Part shown: piece after piece, positions 25,492 to 32,454 of the stretch | How the letters are laid out: every line of letters starts with the position of its first letter | How positions within the stretch are numbered: the stretch's first letter is position 1 | Assembly: GCA_050943735.1 (NCBI GenBank) | Contig: JBMNPT010000004.1 | Location: 124,001-188,000, forward strand | DNA: 64,000 nt | Reading direction: 5' to 3' | Source: JBMNPT01 sp050943735 | GTDB lineage: Bacteria > Bacillota > Clostridia > Oscillospirales > RGIG577 | Translations under genes and position numbers: made by a program | Notes under the pieces: model-generated | What the model saw: the letters and a program-made list of their open reading frames with translations, nothing else | What the model was told of the DNA's origin: nothing | Database searches by the model: none

Positions 25492-25574
25492 GCGCGCCGC
25501 ACCCCCTTTTTTCCATTCTACCACGCCAAAAGCAAAAAGAAAAGCAACGGAATATCAAGCGACAATCCGATGCT

Positions 25575-25775
25575 TCAATCTTCAATGTATTCTGCAATAT
25601 CTTCCAGTTTGCAATTTAGTATCTTGCAAAGCTGATTGATGGTATAGGTGCTGACATTTCCGTTTTTCCTCAGCCGGTCGAGCTGCCCGCTGCTGATTTG
25701 GTATTCCTTTATGAGCTTGTATTGGGATATTTCTTTGTCTTTCATGGTTTGCCATAGCTTATCAAATACAATCAT
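25575..25775 (-). CDS. small XRE-family HTH regulator
   Basis: A 66-aa single-domain Cro/CI-type DNA-binding protein: KLWQTMKDKEISQYKLIKEYQISSGQLDRLRKNGNVSTYTINQLCKILNCKLEDI. ATG 25775 has AAGGAG 8 nt upstream. Its own promoter (minus strand TTGTCA, 17 nt, TATACT) overlaps the divergent promoter at 25829-25857. That makes it the prime candidate repressor of the palindrome shared by the three cargo promoters (inference). Confidence 0.82.
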   Translation of the reverse strand: MIVFDKLWQTMKDKEISQYKLIKEYQISSGQLDRLRKNGNVSTYTINQLCKILNCKLEDIAEYIED

Positions 25776-25828
25776 GCAGACAACTCCTTGCATAGTATCT
25801 GCATTTAGAGTATAATCACGCCCTTTCG

Positions 25829-25857
25829 TTGACAATTGCCCATAAACGGGCTATAAT
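25829..25857 (+). promoter_or_regulatory. cargo promoter P0 with internal palindrome
   Basis: TTGACA (25829-25834), 17-nt spacer, TATAAT (25852-25857), a consensus sigma-A promoter. The spacer holds GCCCATAAACGGGC, a GCCC/GGGC palindrome likely to be an operator. The same module is repeated before the next two genes. Confidence 0.8.
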
Positions 25858-25930
25858 TCTAAAGAATAGAGAACTATAGGCAAATAGCAGGGGCACAGTC
25901 AAAGAGATATTCTGCAAAGGAGTAATTATA

Positions 25931-26467
25931 ATGGGAATATTTAATCTGATTGTAAACGCAATCAATAAGGCGGACCGCAAAAAAGAAGCTGCGTTTATAG
26001 AAGAATTTAGTCCATACGGAGAAATCGTCAAAGACCCCAGTACCAGATTTGAAACGGACACACTCTATATTAAAAAGCACGGCAAGATATTGCGAAAACT
26101 GTTGATTGCAAAACCTGTGGAATATGTGCACACGAAGAAAGAGCCGGATAAATTAGTTTATACCTCAGCTACAGTAGGCGGTATTACAACAGGTGGATTT
26201 CATGTCCAAAGCGGAAACACATCATATTATACGTCTAATTCCGGAAAATTTGCGGTGGCATATTGTCCCAATAATAGCGTTCACGGCAGTTATGCAATAG
26301 AAATATTCCTATCTGAACAAATATACAATGCGGCAAAGAAATCCGGACTTTCAGGATTATTTGAAAACAAGTACAGAAGTAAAGATAAACGCCATCGATA
26401 TGGAATAAATACAAAGCGAAAATCGAAAGAAGAATGCGATAAACTCATAAACTGGCTTGCAAATTAG
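25931..26467 (+). CDS. element cargo protein 1, unknown function
   Basis: A 178-aa soluble-looking protein with no recognised family. It has a charged N-terminal helix (NLIVNAINKADRKKEAAFIEEF), then a beta-rich glycine-containing centre (VGGITTGGFHVQSGNTSYYTSNSGKFAVAYC) and a lysine/arginine-rich C-terminus (RYGINTKRKSKEECDKLINWLAN). AAAGGAG precedes the ATG. It is transcribed from P0 divergently from the XRE gene and ends at its own terminator (26505-26532), so it is monocistronic, like the next two cargo genes. Confidence 0.65.
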   Translation: MGIFNLIVNAINKADRKKEAAFIEEFSPYGEIVKDPSTRFETDTLYIKKHGKILRKLLIAKPVEYVHTKKEPDKLVYTSATVGGITTGGFHVQSGNTSYYTSNSGKFAVAYCPNNSVHGSYAIEIFLSEQIYNAAKKSGLSGLFENKYRSKDKRHRYGINTKRKSKEECDKLINWLAN

Positions 26468-26504
26468 TCAGTAGCTAACTGTTGCTTATACGATACATAA
26501 TGGA

Positions 26505-26532
26505 GGAGCGAGGCGTTTGCCCCGCTCCTTTT
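26505..26532 (+). terminator. terminator of cargo gene 1
   Basis: GC-rich stem GGAGCGAGGC / GCCCCGCTCC (one mismatch) with GTTT loop, followed by TTTTCTG. Confidence 0.75.
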
Positions 26533-26538
26533 CTGTCA

Positions 26539-26613
26539 TATCAACTGCGCATGGCCTTGTATGGCCGCCTCTATCTTTTGGGTTCGTTGACAATCGCCCA
26601 TAAACGGGCTATA
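26539..26613. repeat. repeat R1: recombinase 3'-end copy plus cargo promoter P1
   Basis: The left part, read on the minus strand, encodes KIEAAIQGHAQLI then a stop, the last residues of the second tyrosine recombinase (28693-29256). The right part is promoter P1: TTGACA (26587-26592), 17 nt, TATACT (26610-26615), with the same GCCC/GGGC palindrome as P0. Positions 26552-26613 are identical to 27432-27493 over 62 bp. Confidence 0.85.
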
Positions 26614-26662
26614 CTGTGAGCATCAAAGGCAATTTAATAAAAACAAAAGCGGGGTGCAAAGA

Positions 26663-27370
26663 GTGGAAGAAGTATTTAACCGTTCAGTTGGTACGCTTTG
26701 GCCATATGACAAAATAATTATTTGTGATGATGGAATCAGGTGGGTCTCGCAAGATGCAGAAAGAGTGGTTCACTGTAAGCTTATCCCGTATTCATCTATT
26801 GCAAACCTTAAAATTGTATCAACACCATTACTTGGTTTTTATTTGCGAATAATTACGACAAATTCTGTAAAAAAGGATTTTGATATAAAAAAAGAAGACA
26901 AAGACAGATTGAAAAATACGATTGCGGACATTCAGAAGCAAAAGGCGTTTGGTTCAAAGGGGAATCCGGTCGAGGAGAGCGAAGAATATGCATTTGTTCC
27001 TTTTGAATCGTTGACTCTTGAAGAAATGTTGTCCTTGCCCAGGAACGATTTGTCCGAAGAAGAAAAAGCAGCAGTCATAAAGAAAATAAAAGATGCATGG
27101 CTGGCAAAAAAGATTAGCGAATTAACCTATAAAGAGCTCACAGCAGAATATGAAGGAAGAGTCCTTTCTGACTTCGAAAGAGAAATGGCGCTGCGAGTGG
27201 ATTTATTTCATGTAAAAAGTGAGTATGAAAACATGCTCCGGGAAAAACAGGGAAAAAAAGACCGAAATTCAATCATAAAAGGCGCTGTTGTTGGTGGTGT
27301 TCTTGCAGGCCCCACAGGAGCGGTTGTCGGCGCGATTGTTGGGAAAAACAAGGCAGACAACAATAAATGA
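26663..27370 (+). CDS. element cargo protein 2 with C-terminal glycine zipper
   Basis: A 235-aa protein from a GTG at 26663 (GGGG 8 nt upstream). The N-terminal half looks like a PH-like domain (IIICDDGIRWVSQ...CKLIPYSSIANLKIV...GFYLRIITTNSVKKDFDI). A helical charged middle follows. The end is a glycine zipper (IIKGAVVGGVLAGPTGAVVGAIVG) followed by lysines. The AGP-GAVVGA core matches the proteins at 20887 and 27556. It has its own promoter and terminator. A membrane-acting role is inferred from the zipper; no enzyme motif is visible. Confidence 0.68.
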   Translation: MEEVFNRSVGTLWPYDKIIICDDGIRWVSQDAERVVHCKLIPYSSIANLKIVSTPLLGFYLRIITTNSVKKDFDIKKEDKDRLKNTIADIQKQKAFGSKGNPVEESEEYAFVPFESLTLEEMLSLPRNDLSEEEKAAVIKKIKDAWLAKKISELTYKELTAEYEGRVLSDFEREMALRVDLFHVKSEYENMLREKQGKKDRNSIIKGAVVGGVLAGPTGAVVGAIVGKNKADNNK

Positions 27371-27376
27371 TAGGTG

Positions 27377-27414
27377 AACAACAGGAGCGGGACGCGTGTT
27401 CCGCTCCTGTTGTT
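27377..27414 (+). terminator. terminator of cargo gene 2
   Basis: A perfect 14-bp stem AACAACAGGAGCGG / CCGCTCCTGTTGTT with a 10-nt loop; no long T-run follows, but its strength and position fit a terminator. Confidence 0.7.
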
Positions 27415-27493
27415 ATCAAATTAACTGTGCGTGGCCTTGTATGGCCGCCTCTATCTTTTGGGTTCGTTGACAATCGCCCATAAACGGGCTATA
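27414..27493. repeat. repeat R2: recombinase 3'-end copy plus cargo promoter P2
   Basis: Bases 27414-27448 are identical over 35 bp to the true 3' end of the recombinase gene (28691-28725), and the minus strand encodes QKIEAAIQGHAQLI and a stop. The right part is promoter P2: TTGACA (27467-27472), 17 nt, TATAAT (27490-27495). It matches R1 over 62 bp. Confidence 0.88.
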
Positions 27494-27555
27494 ATATTTG
27501 CAATATTTCTTTACTTCGGTTAACTCTCTACAAAAGTCCGAAAGGAATGATAGTT

Positions 27556-28659
27556 TTGTTTGAAACTCTTAGCTCAAAAGATGCCCGCAACTGTTGGACA
27601 TTTACAGATGATGGCATTGCTGTTTATGCAATGGATGTCATTGGTCATGCAGAGAGACGCAAAATGTTTATTCATTACGGCGCTATTTCCTCGATTACGC
27701 TGAATTTTGCGGGTGTTTTGAACATCAATAAAAACTTTGCTATGCTACAGCTCGGAAAGGCAGATAAAGACACAGCAAAGGTGATGATGTCTTTTATCAA
27801 GGAGAAATCAAAAACTGCATCTTCAGAGATTATCTACATTCAGGGATTTCCTTCGTTTGAAAGCAATGTAGAAAAGTGTGGTTCGAGCTTTGCAAAAAGT
27901 CAATATATCGCTCGAAATACAACGATGCTCACAAAGAAAATCGGAAATCAGGAAGCCCTTGAATTTTATGACCCCGAAGTACAGGAATTTTTGAAAAAAT
28001 ATCCCGGTGAAAATGCAATTGTCAACAAAGTGCTTGGGCTGTCTGTTAAAGAATTTAATGATAGTGAAAACCTTAAAAGTATGCTTTGTGGCGGCGGTGT
28101 AAGGCTTTTAATGTGTTGGGATGACCAGTACTCCAAGTATAAAACACAAAGCTGTGTTGTTTTCACTTCCAAAATGATTTTCTTACATAATGCCGCTAAA
28201 AATGAGAATTCGTTCTATTTTGTTCCTAATCTCCACGGTTTTATTAGCCGTATGAGTTCTGTTGTAATTAAAGAAAGTACCTATCATTCAAAACAGAGCA
28301 GCGTTACCGGCAGCGCAGTTGCGGGCGGTATCATTGCGGGGCCTGTAGGCGCTTTAGTCGGTGCTGTGGCTGCGTCTAATTCCAATGCACACGGCGGTAG
28401 AACAGTTGCCGGACCTAAACAGGATTTAGGTAACCGCGCTGTGCATGTTCGCGGTCTTGTCGGAGTTGAGCGTGGCACAGTTAGCACAATTTATGCAGCA
28501 AAGGGTAGCGGATGCCCTGCGGTAAACCATGCCCATGCAAGTGGATGTGATTACTCCGAATTAGAGTATATTAACGGTATCCCCGAAGAAAAGTATAATA
28601 GGTTTGCAAAATACATTGCCGATTTGTGCCAAAGCATGGATGCCGCACACAATAAATAA
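27556..28659 (+). CDS. element cargo protein 3, PH-like with glycine zipper
   Basis: A 367-aa protein. An ATG at 27547 abuts AAAGGA, so the TTG at 27556 is the likelier start. The N-terminal domain (about 1-105) looks PH-like (CWTFTDDGIAVYAMD...IHYGAISSITLNFAGV). A second similar domain spans about 160-255 (VRLLMCWDDQYSKYKTQSCVVFTSKMIFLHN). A glycine zipper follows (GSAVAGGIIAGPVGALVGAVAAS), then a Cys/Gly-containing tail. It is flanked by R2/P2 and a terminator. No known family assigned; similar in plan to cargo 2 and to the protein at 20887. Confidence 0.68.
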   Translation: MFETLSSKDARNCWTFTDDGIAVYAMDVIGHAERRKMFIHYGAISSITLNFAGVLNINKNFAMLQLGKADKDTAKVMMSFIKEKSKTASSEIIYIQGFPSFESNVEKCGSSFAKSQYIARNTTMLTKKIGNQEALEFYDPEVQEFLKKYPGENAIVNKVLGLSVKEFNDSENLKSMLCGGGVRLLMCWDDQYSKYKTQSCVVFTSKMIFLHNAAKNENSFYFVPNLHGFISRMSSVVIKESTYHSKQSSVTGSAVAGGIIAGPVGALVGAVAASNSNAHGGRTVAGPKQDLGNRAVHVRGLVGVERGTVSTIYAAKGSGCPAVNHAHASGCDYSELEYINGIPEEKYNRFAKYIADLCQSMDAAHNK

Positions 28660-28662
28660 GCT

Positions 28663-28690
28663 AAAAGGGAGCCTTTAGGCTCCCTTTTTC
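28663..28690 (+). terminator. terminator of cargo gene 3
   Basis: Stem AAAAGGGAGCC / GGCTCCCTTTTT with TTTA loop; lies directly before the recombinase 3' end. Confidence 0.85.
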
Positions 28691-28692
28691 TA

Positions 28693-29256
28693 TCAAATTA
28701 ACTGTGCGTGGCCTTGTATGGCCGCTTCAATCCTCTGCGGCTCAATTCCGATATACCGTTGTGTGGTGGCGGCAGAGCTGTGCTGTAAAAGCCGCTGAAC
28801 AAGGGCAATATCGTAACCGTTGGCCTTGTAAATCTCCGTGGCATACCACTTGCGGAAGCTGTGTGTGCTGATACCCTCAAAGCCTAAATAATCACAGACG
28901 ATTGCAAGCTGCTTTTGTATCGCCCGTTCCGTGATGGGAAACATCAATTCCGTCTTGCCTATCCCGCTCCGCAGACAGTAATTCTCTATGTACTGCTGAA
29001 TAACGAGCGGGACAGTAAACATACGGCGCTTGCCTGTCTTTTGCTCCACGATTTCAAGTCGGTATCGCTCACCGTCCCGTACAATATCGCAAAGGCGCAG
29101 ACGCAGAATATCGCTGACACGCAAGCCCAAATTCCCCTCCAACACAAGGGCGGTTGCGATACGCTCATTTGGGCGGCAGCCGCAAAAGCCTTGCTTCATG
29201 GTTTGAATTATTTCCTTGTATTGTTCCGTGGTGAGAGCCTTTGTTTTCTTGTTCAT
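28693..29256 (-). CDS. short tyrosine recombinase (catalytic domain only)
   Basis: A 187-aa recombinase lacking an N-terminal core-binding domain, similar in size to FimB/FimE-type invertases. Catalytic residues seen: Arg in EGNLGLRVSDILRL, Lys near QKTGKRRMF, His-x-x-Arg in STHSFRKWYATEIY, His in LLQHSSAATTQRYIG with Tyr as nucleophile. ATG 29256 is preferred. Its last 13-14 codons, ending QGHAQLI, are duplicated at R2 and R1. It may therefore act at its own 3' end, with inserted units pushing copies outward, or the copies may reflect tandem duplication. Confidence 0.88.
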   Translation of the reverse strand: MNKKTKALTTEQYKEIIQTMKQGFCGCRPNERIATALVLEGNLGLRVSDILRLRLCDIVRDGERYRLEIVEQKTGKRRMFTVPLVIQQYIENYCLRSGIGKTELMFPITERAIQKQLAIVCDYLGFEGISTHSFRKWYATEIYKANGYDIALVQRLLQHSSAATTQRYIGIEPQRIEAAIQGHAQLI

Positions 29257-29274
29257 GCTTGCCTCCAAAAGTCA

Positions 29275-29424
29275 TAAAGTTCGTATTTTGAGCGGTGAAC
29301 TGTTCGTATGTTTGCGGCCGCCGCAGACAATCCGCAGAAATACAGGGTTTTGGTGTTCGTAAAATTCAAATTTTAGGAACTTTCCCCGCCGCCCCCCTAT
29401 TTCAGAGGGCGGCGGGGTTTCCGT
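29275..29424. repeat. recombinase upstream region with GTTCGTA words and palindromes
   Basis: GTTCGTATTTT (29279-29289) recurs at 33468-33478 in the right arm. GTTCGTAAAA (29355-29364) recurs at 21968 before the serine recombinase and starts a near-perfect 26-bp palindrome (29355-29380). GCGGCCGCCGCA near 29316 recurs near 33422. A very GC-rich hairpin (CCCCGCCGCCC arms, about 29384-29419) follows, probably ending the gene at 29425. Confidence 0.55.
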
Positions 29425-29703
29425 TTAGTAGGAAACAGAGAAGCGGCGGGAGCTGACAGGCTTGGTGAAGTCCTTGTAGAGTTCGCCGTAAAGCCGTTTG
29501 AATGTGGTGCTGTCAAATCGATTGCTGATGATGTTGGTGTAGCGGACGATGTAAGCACCGGCGGTCAGTTCTTCGGTGTTCTGTCTGACCATTTCTTCTT
29601 TGATGGCCTCGCGGATGGCATCGGCCTTGGCCTTTGCCTTGGCAGCCAAATCATCATAGTTGTTCATGGCCTCAATCATGGAAATCATTTCGTTCTTGCT
29701 CAT
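29425..29703 (-). CDS. small element protein, Gp157-like helical start
   Basis: A 92-aa protein with a charged helical N-terminal half (MIEAMNNYDDLAAKAKAKADAIREAIKEEM) and a short beta-like C-terminal half (AYIVRYTNIISNRFDSTTFKRLYGELYKDF). Small proteins of this pattern are common in Clostridia phage and element regions and faintly resemble the siphophage Gp157 family. ATG 29703 has a good AAAGGAG-type site. It is transcribed from a minus-strand promoter in 29886-29922 that contains operator O1. Function unknown. Confidence 0.65.
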   Translation of the reverse strand: MSKNEMISMIEAMNNYDDLAAKAKAKADAIREAIKEEMVRQNTEELTAGAYIVRYTNIISNRFDSTTFKRLYGELYKDFTKPVSSRRFSVSY

Positions 29704-30027
29704 TGTTCTTTTCTCCTTTTGGTGTTAGATTTTGTTTGGCAAGTGGTGGGTGGCTGTTTAAGTATCTATGCCTCTCCGCAATCCCAATCTCCCTTATCCG
29801 TTCCCACTCTTACCTTGCGTTCTTGGTTTCGGCTCTCGCCTACTTTCGTCCGCCTTGGCTTGCCCTTTGGTGTTCCCCTTAACTGTCTATATAATACACC
29901 TAAATCGAGTGTATTTCAATTCGCAGAATATACAAATATTACACTCGTTTCTTGTGTAATTTTGACACTTGAAATAGGTGTAACCTTGTGTTATCATAAG
30001 GACAATGGAAAAGGAGGCGATTTTTCG
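29704..30027. promoter_or_regulatory. divergent control region with three operator-like inverted repeats
   Basis: Minus promoter: TTGAAA, 17 nt, TATTAT (about 29890-29918). Plus promoter: TTGAAA (29969-29974), 17 nt, TATCAT (29992-29997). Three TACAC/GTGTA inverted repeats overlap them: O1 29895-29913 (inside the minus spacer), O2 29938-29960 (perfect ATTACAC/GTGTAAT arms) and O3 29963-29983 (over the plus -35). The small XRE protein at 30028 is the likely binder. Bases 29704-29885 show nothing recognisable. Confidence 0.7.
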
Positions 30028-30243
30028 GTGCCTATCGTATATAAAATTGATGTGCTTGCCGCACTCAAAGAAAAAGGCTACAACACTAACAAAATCAGAA
30101 AAGATAAAATCATGGGTGAAGCCATGCTTCAAAAGTTGAGAAGCGGTCAGATGGTGTCCTGGGCTACCCTTGAAACGCTCTGTGCGCTCTTGGAATGTCA
30201 GCCGGGGGACTTGATTGAATTTGTTGCAGGGGCAGCGGAATAG
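30028..30243 (+). CDS. small XRE-family HTH regulator
   Basis: A 71-aa Cro/CI-like protein starting at GTG 30028 with AAAGGAGG upstream: YKIDVLAALKEKGYNTNKIRKDKIMGEAMLQKLRSGQMVSWATLETLCALLECQPGDLIEFV. This single-domain type (HTH_26-like) is common in Clostridia elements. It lies behind a promoter region with three inverted repeats, which fits autorepression and control of the divergent small gene at 29425. Confidence 0.85.
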   Translation: MPIVYKIDVLAALKEKGYNTNKIRKDKIMGEAMLQKLRSGQMVSWATLETLCALLECQPGDLIEFVAGAAE

Positions 30244-30353
30244 CCCTCTCAAAGCTCACAGGGGGGCGGGTGCTGTTTCGGGAAAACTTTGTTTTCTTTC
30301 CCCCTTTGTGATTTGGCGTGGGCGCAGCTCCCACGGAGAGTGTTTTTTATTCC

Positions 30354-30529
30354 GAAAGACGGTTTTTTCGTCTGTTTGCGGTTCGCCTATTTTCTCTCCG
30401 TCAGACGGAATACAACGAAAAAAAACGGCAAATCCCCGTTTCGGAGATTTGCCGTTTCAAATCAGAAAGCACGCAAAAATTTTTGGTTTCCTCTAAAAAA
30501 TAAGAGGCCAAAAACTTTTGCGTGCTTTT
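30354..30529. terminator. cluster of hairpins between convergent transcripts
   Basis: Several hairpins follow the XRE gene. AAACGGCAAATC / GATTTGCCGTTT (30423-30457) forms a long stem with a 3-nt loop. A longer one has AAAGCACGCAAAA / TTTTGCGTGCTTT arms (about 30465-30529). Smaller ones lie at 30355-30373 and near 30400. They probably end both the XRE transcript and the minus-strand small-gene operon. Confidence 0.65.
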
Positions 30530-30680
30530 ATTTCCAGTCTTTTAATAAATCATCTATGGCCGCATCCAGACACTTTTTCATGCTCTGCCGCATAACCGAA
30601 TAAATGTAGTTTTCTAAAATGGATTCACTTTTCTTTTTCTTCTTTTCTTTCTCTCGTTCATTTTTTGATGCACTTTTCAT
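30528..30680 (-). CDS. small lysine-rich element protein
   Basis: A 50-aa highly basic then amphipathic peptide (KNEREKEKKKKKSESILENYIYSVMRQSMKKCLDAAIDDLLKDW). The ATG at 30680 overlaps the 3' end of the upstream gene, and GAGG lies about 10 nt before it. Last gene of the minus-strand small-gene run. Unknown function; could be non-coding, but the ribosome site and overlap favour a real gene. Confidence 0.5.
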   Translation of the reverse strand: MKSASKNEREKEKKKKKSESILENYIYSVMRQSMKKCLDAAIDDLLKDWK

Positions 30681-30862
30681 CTGATTTTTACCTCGCTTGA
30701 AATATGCACCTCTGGAATGTTGTTGGCTTCTTCTCTCTTCTGTATTATTTGATAAAGTTTCTTGTGAGCGGCCTCCATAATCTCCCATGGCTCATATCCG
30801 TCAAGATACATATAGTCGCTGTATTCCGGAATATTGCGTGTTGCGTATTCATGTAATGTCAT
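30677..30862 (-). CDS. small element protein
   Basis: A 61-aa acidic-to-neutral protein (MTLHEYATRNIPEYSDYMYLDG...PWEIMEAAHKKLYQIIQKREEAN). The ATG at 30862 has AAAAGGAG upstream and overlaps the end of the preceding gene by 14 nt, so translation is coupled. No family recognised. Confidence 0.6.
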   Translation of the reverse strand: MTLHEYATRNIPEYSDYMYLDGYEPWEIMEAAHKKLYQIIQKREEANNIPEVHISSEVKIR

Positions 30863-31631
30863 TTTCGGTCTCCTTTTCAAAATTGATTATGTTGTAGCCC
30901 TCAATCCCGTAAACAGGGACTTTGATGGGTGTGTAGCCGTATTTGGCCTTGAACTCGCGGCGGGCGTTTGCATAGCTGAAATAGGCGGCTTCTCCGATGA
31001 TGGAATCCCGTTCTTCTTTGCTAATCAAGCCGATTTCGCAATCGTTCAGGGCATCCAGTTCCGCCTTTGCACTTAACTTCTGCTCGGCGTGAAAGAGCTT
31101 CAAAAATCCCTGAACCTGTTCTTCTGGCATGGGAATATAGCAGTTATATTCGCTGTCCAGTCTACACCAAATCTTATCAAGGATTCTGCCTCTTGTACCG
31201 CCCTCGTTCTGGCGTGTGCCAAACATTTCCCGCATTTGTAGCCGTGTGTATTCGCTGACAGTTCCAAACTTGTGTTGAAATTCCTGAATTTCTTCCTTGT
31301 CTTTGATAATTCTGGCTACATTGGCGGCGGTCTGGACATTATCCTCTTTGACAACCTCGATAATTTTTTCGCCGTATACTTCGTTGCGCTTCTGCGCGTT
31401 TCTCTTGTTGGGGATTTTCTGATAATCACCTAACTTTTTCAGAATGTGGTACTTTGTTTCCCGCCCCTGATACTCAACCTCATATTCATAATAGAGGCTG
31501 AAATTTGAAAGCAGCTCGTTTCGCTTGTGGCTCCATGTGCTGTTGCTGACTTCCATAAATGCTTGTAGTGCCTTTGTGGTGTAGTATCTTCCCACTTCCA
31601 ATTCTTTTTCTATGGGTATCTCTCCTTTCAT
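30849..31631 (-). CDS. element protein of unknown function, winged-helix-like N-terminus
   Basis: About 260 aa. The N-terminal part (YYTTKALQAFMEVSNSTWSHKRNELLSNFSLYYEYEVEYQGRETKYHILKKLG) reads like a helix-turn-helix or winged-helix segment. The rest is mixed helical with no catalytic motif. The ATG at 31631 precedes the ribosome-like AAAGGAGAG (31617-31625 region), so the true start may be slightly downstream and is uncertain. Small coupled genes follow. A role in element replication or transcription control is a guess from position only. Confidence 0.55.
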   Translation of the reverse strand: MKGEIPIEKELEVGRYYTTKALQAFMEVSNSTWSHKRNELLSNFSLYYEYEVEYQGRETKYHILKKLGDYQKIPNKRNAQKRNEVYGEKIIEVVKEDNVQTAANVARIIKDKEEIQEFQHKFGTVSEYTRLQMREMFGTRQNEGGTRGRILDKIWCRLDSEYNCYIPMPEEQVQGFLKLFHAEQKLSAKAELDALNDCEIGLISKEERDSIIGEAAYFSYANARREFKAKYGYTPIKVPVYGIEGYNIINFEKETENDIT

Positions 31632-31767
31632 AGATTCTTGCGTTTTGTGGCAAGTTGATTATCCATTTTTGCCCTATCCCCGCAAAAGCTGAACCGCAGC
31701 TTCTTATTACGCAAATTTTTTTGGGTTCTTTTTCTTATAGGACTACAAAAAATTCTGCGTGATATTT

Positions 31768-31962
31768 TTATAGATTGCTGACCGCCGCAAGCAACTGGCT
31801 TTCAGTCATACCGGAAAACTCAGTTTCAAGCTGCTCTGCGGTAAAGCCCGCAGCCTCATAGAAATCAAACAGCAGCGCAAGCATGGCACTATCAAAATCT
31901 GGAATGTCAAACTGCTCCATAAATCCCTTTACCATTTCAATCGTCATTTCCTTAGTTTTCAT
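31768..31962 (-). CDS. small acidic element protein
   Basis: A 64-aa acidic helical protein (MVKGFMEQFDIPDFDSAMLALLFDFYEAAGFTAEQLETEF). AAAGGAT-type site upstream; 26 bp downstream of the next gene upstream. No family recognised. AT-rich sequence 31632-31767 after it holds no gene. Confidence 0.55.
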   Translation of the reverse strand: MKTKEMTIEMVKGFMEQFDIPDFDSAMLALLFDFYEAAGFTAEQLETEFSGMTESQLLAAVSNL

Positions 31963-31988
31963 CTTTTCAAATCCTTTCTATGTTTTAA

Positions 31989-32420
31989 TCAGGCGGCGGG
32001 CTTGTCGGCGGGGATGGGAAGAAACTTTGTTTCAACGGTCTTGGCTACGCGGCCAAAGTTAGCAACTTCGGGGTACTGCTGCAAAAACCACCTCTTGATA
32101 GTGGGGTAACGGAACGCCTTGGAATGGCAAGCGGCAATCATCCGCATTTCCGCAAACTCTGTCAGAACCGCATCAACGGTTTCGGCGCTTTCGTGGGTCA
32201 TGATGTAGTCCTCCATGTACTGATAAGTCAGCCCCGCATAGGTTTCCTTATTGGGATTCCGCTTGATGGAGCGGGTGACGACCGCAAAATTGGGGTAATC
32301 GCGGCGAACACTTTGAAGCTGTGCGTATTCCTCGCTTCTGGTGTTCCGGCACTTCTGTGCAAAGGTTCTGTCCATGACGATTTTTCCGTTCTCAAAGTCG
32401 ATTTTCAGCGTGTTCTTCAT
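31989..32420 (-). CDS. element protein, tandem paralogue A
   Basis: A 143-aa protein clearly related to its upstream neighbour. Both share a YMEDYI/YMETYI motif followed by His, an acidic FxE segment, and the ending IKRWFLQQYPEVANF / IKMWFLSQYPEIEAM with a final Val-x-Lys helix. AGGAGG-type site upstream of ATG 32420. Function unknown; tandem duplication suggests adaptive value or structural pairing. Confidence 0.65.
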   Translation of the reverse strand: MKNTLKIDFENGKIVMDRTFAQKCRNTRSEEYAQLQSVRRDYPNFAVVTRSIKRNPNKETYAGLTYQYMEDYIMTHESAETVDAVLTEFAEMRMIAACHSKAFRYPTIKRWFLQQYPEVANFGRVAKTVETKFLPIPADKPAA

Positions 32421-32454
32421 TTTCTTTTCCTCCTATTTCTATTCTTCTGTTGGC

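Noticed and set aside
29719..30027. Upstream extension of the small XRE gene
   Set aside because: The extension crosses both promoters and the operators; the GTG at 30028 has a clear AAAGGAGG site.
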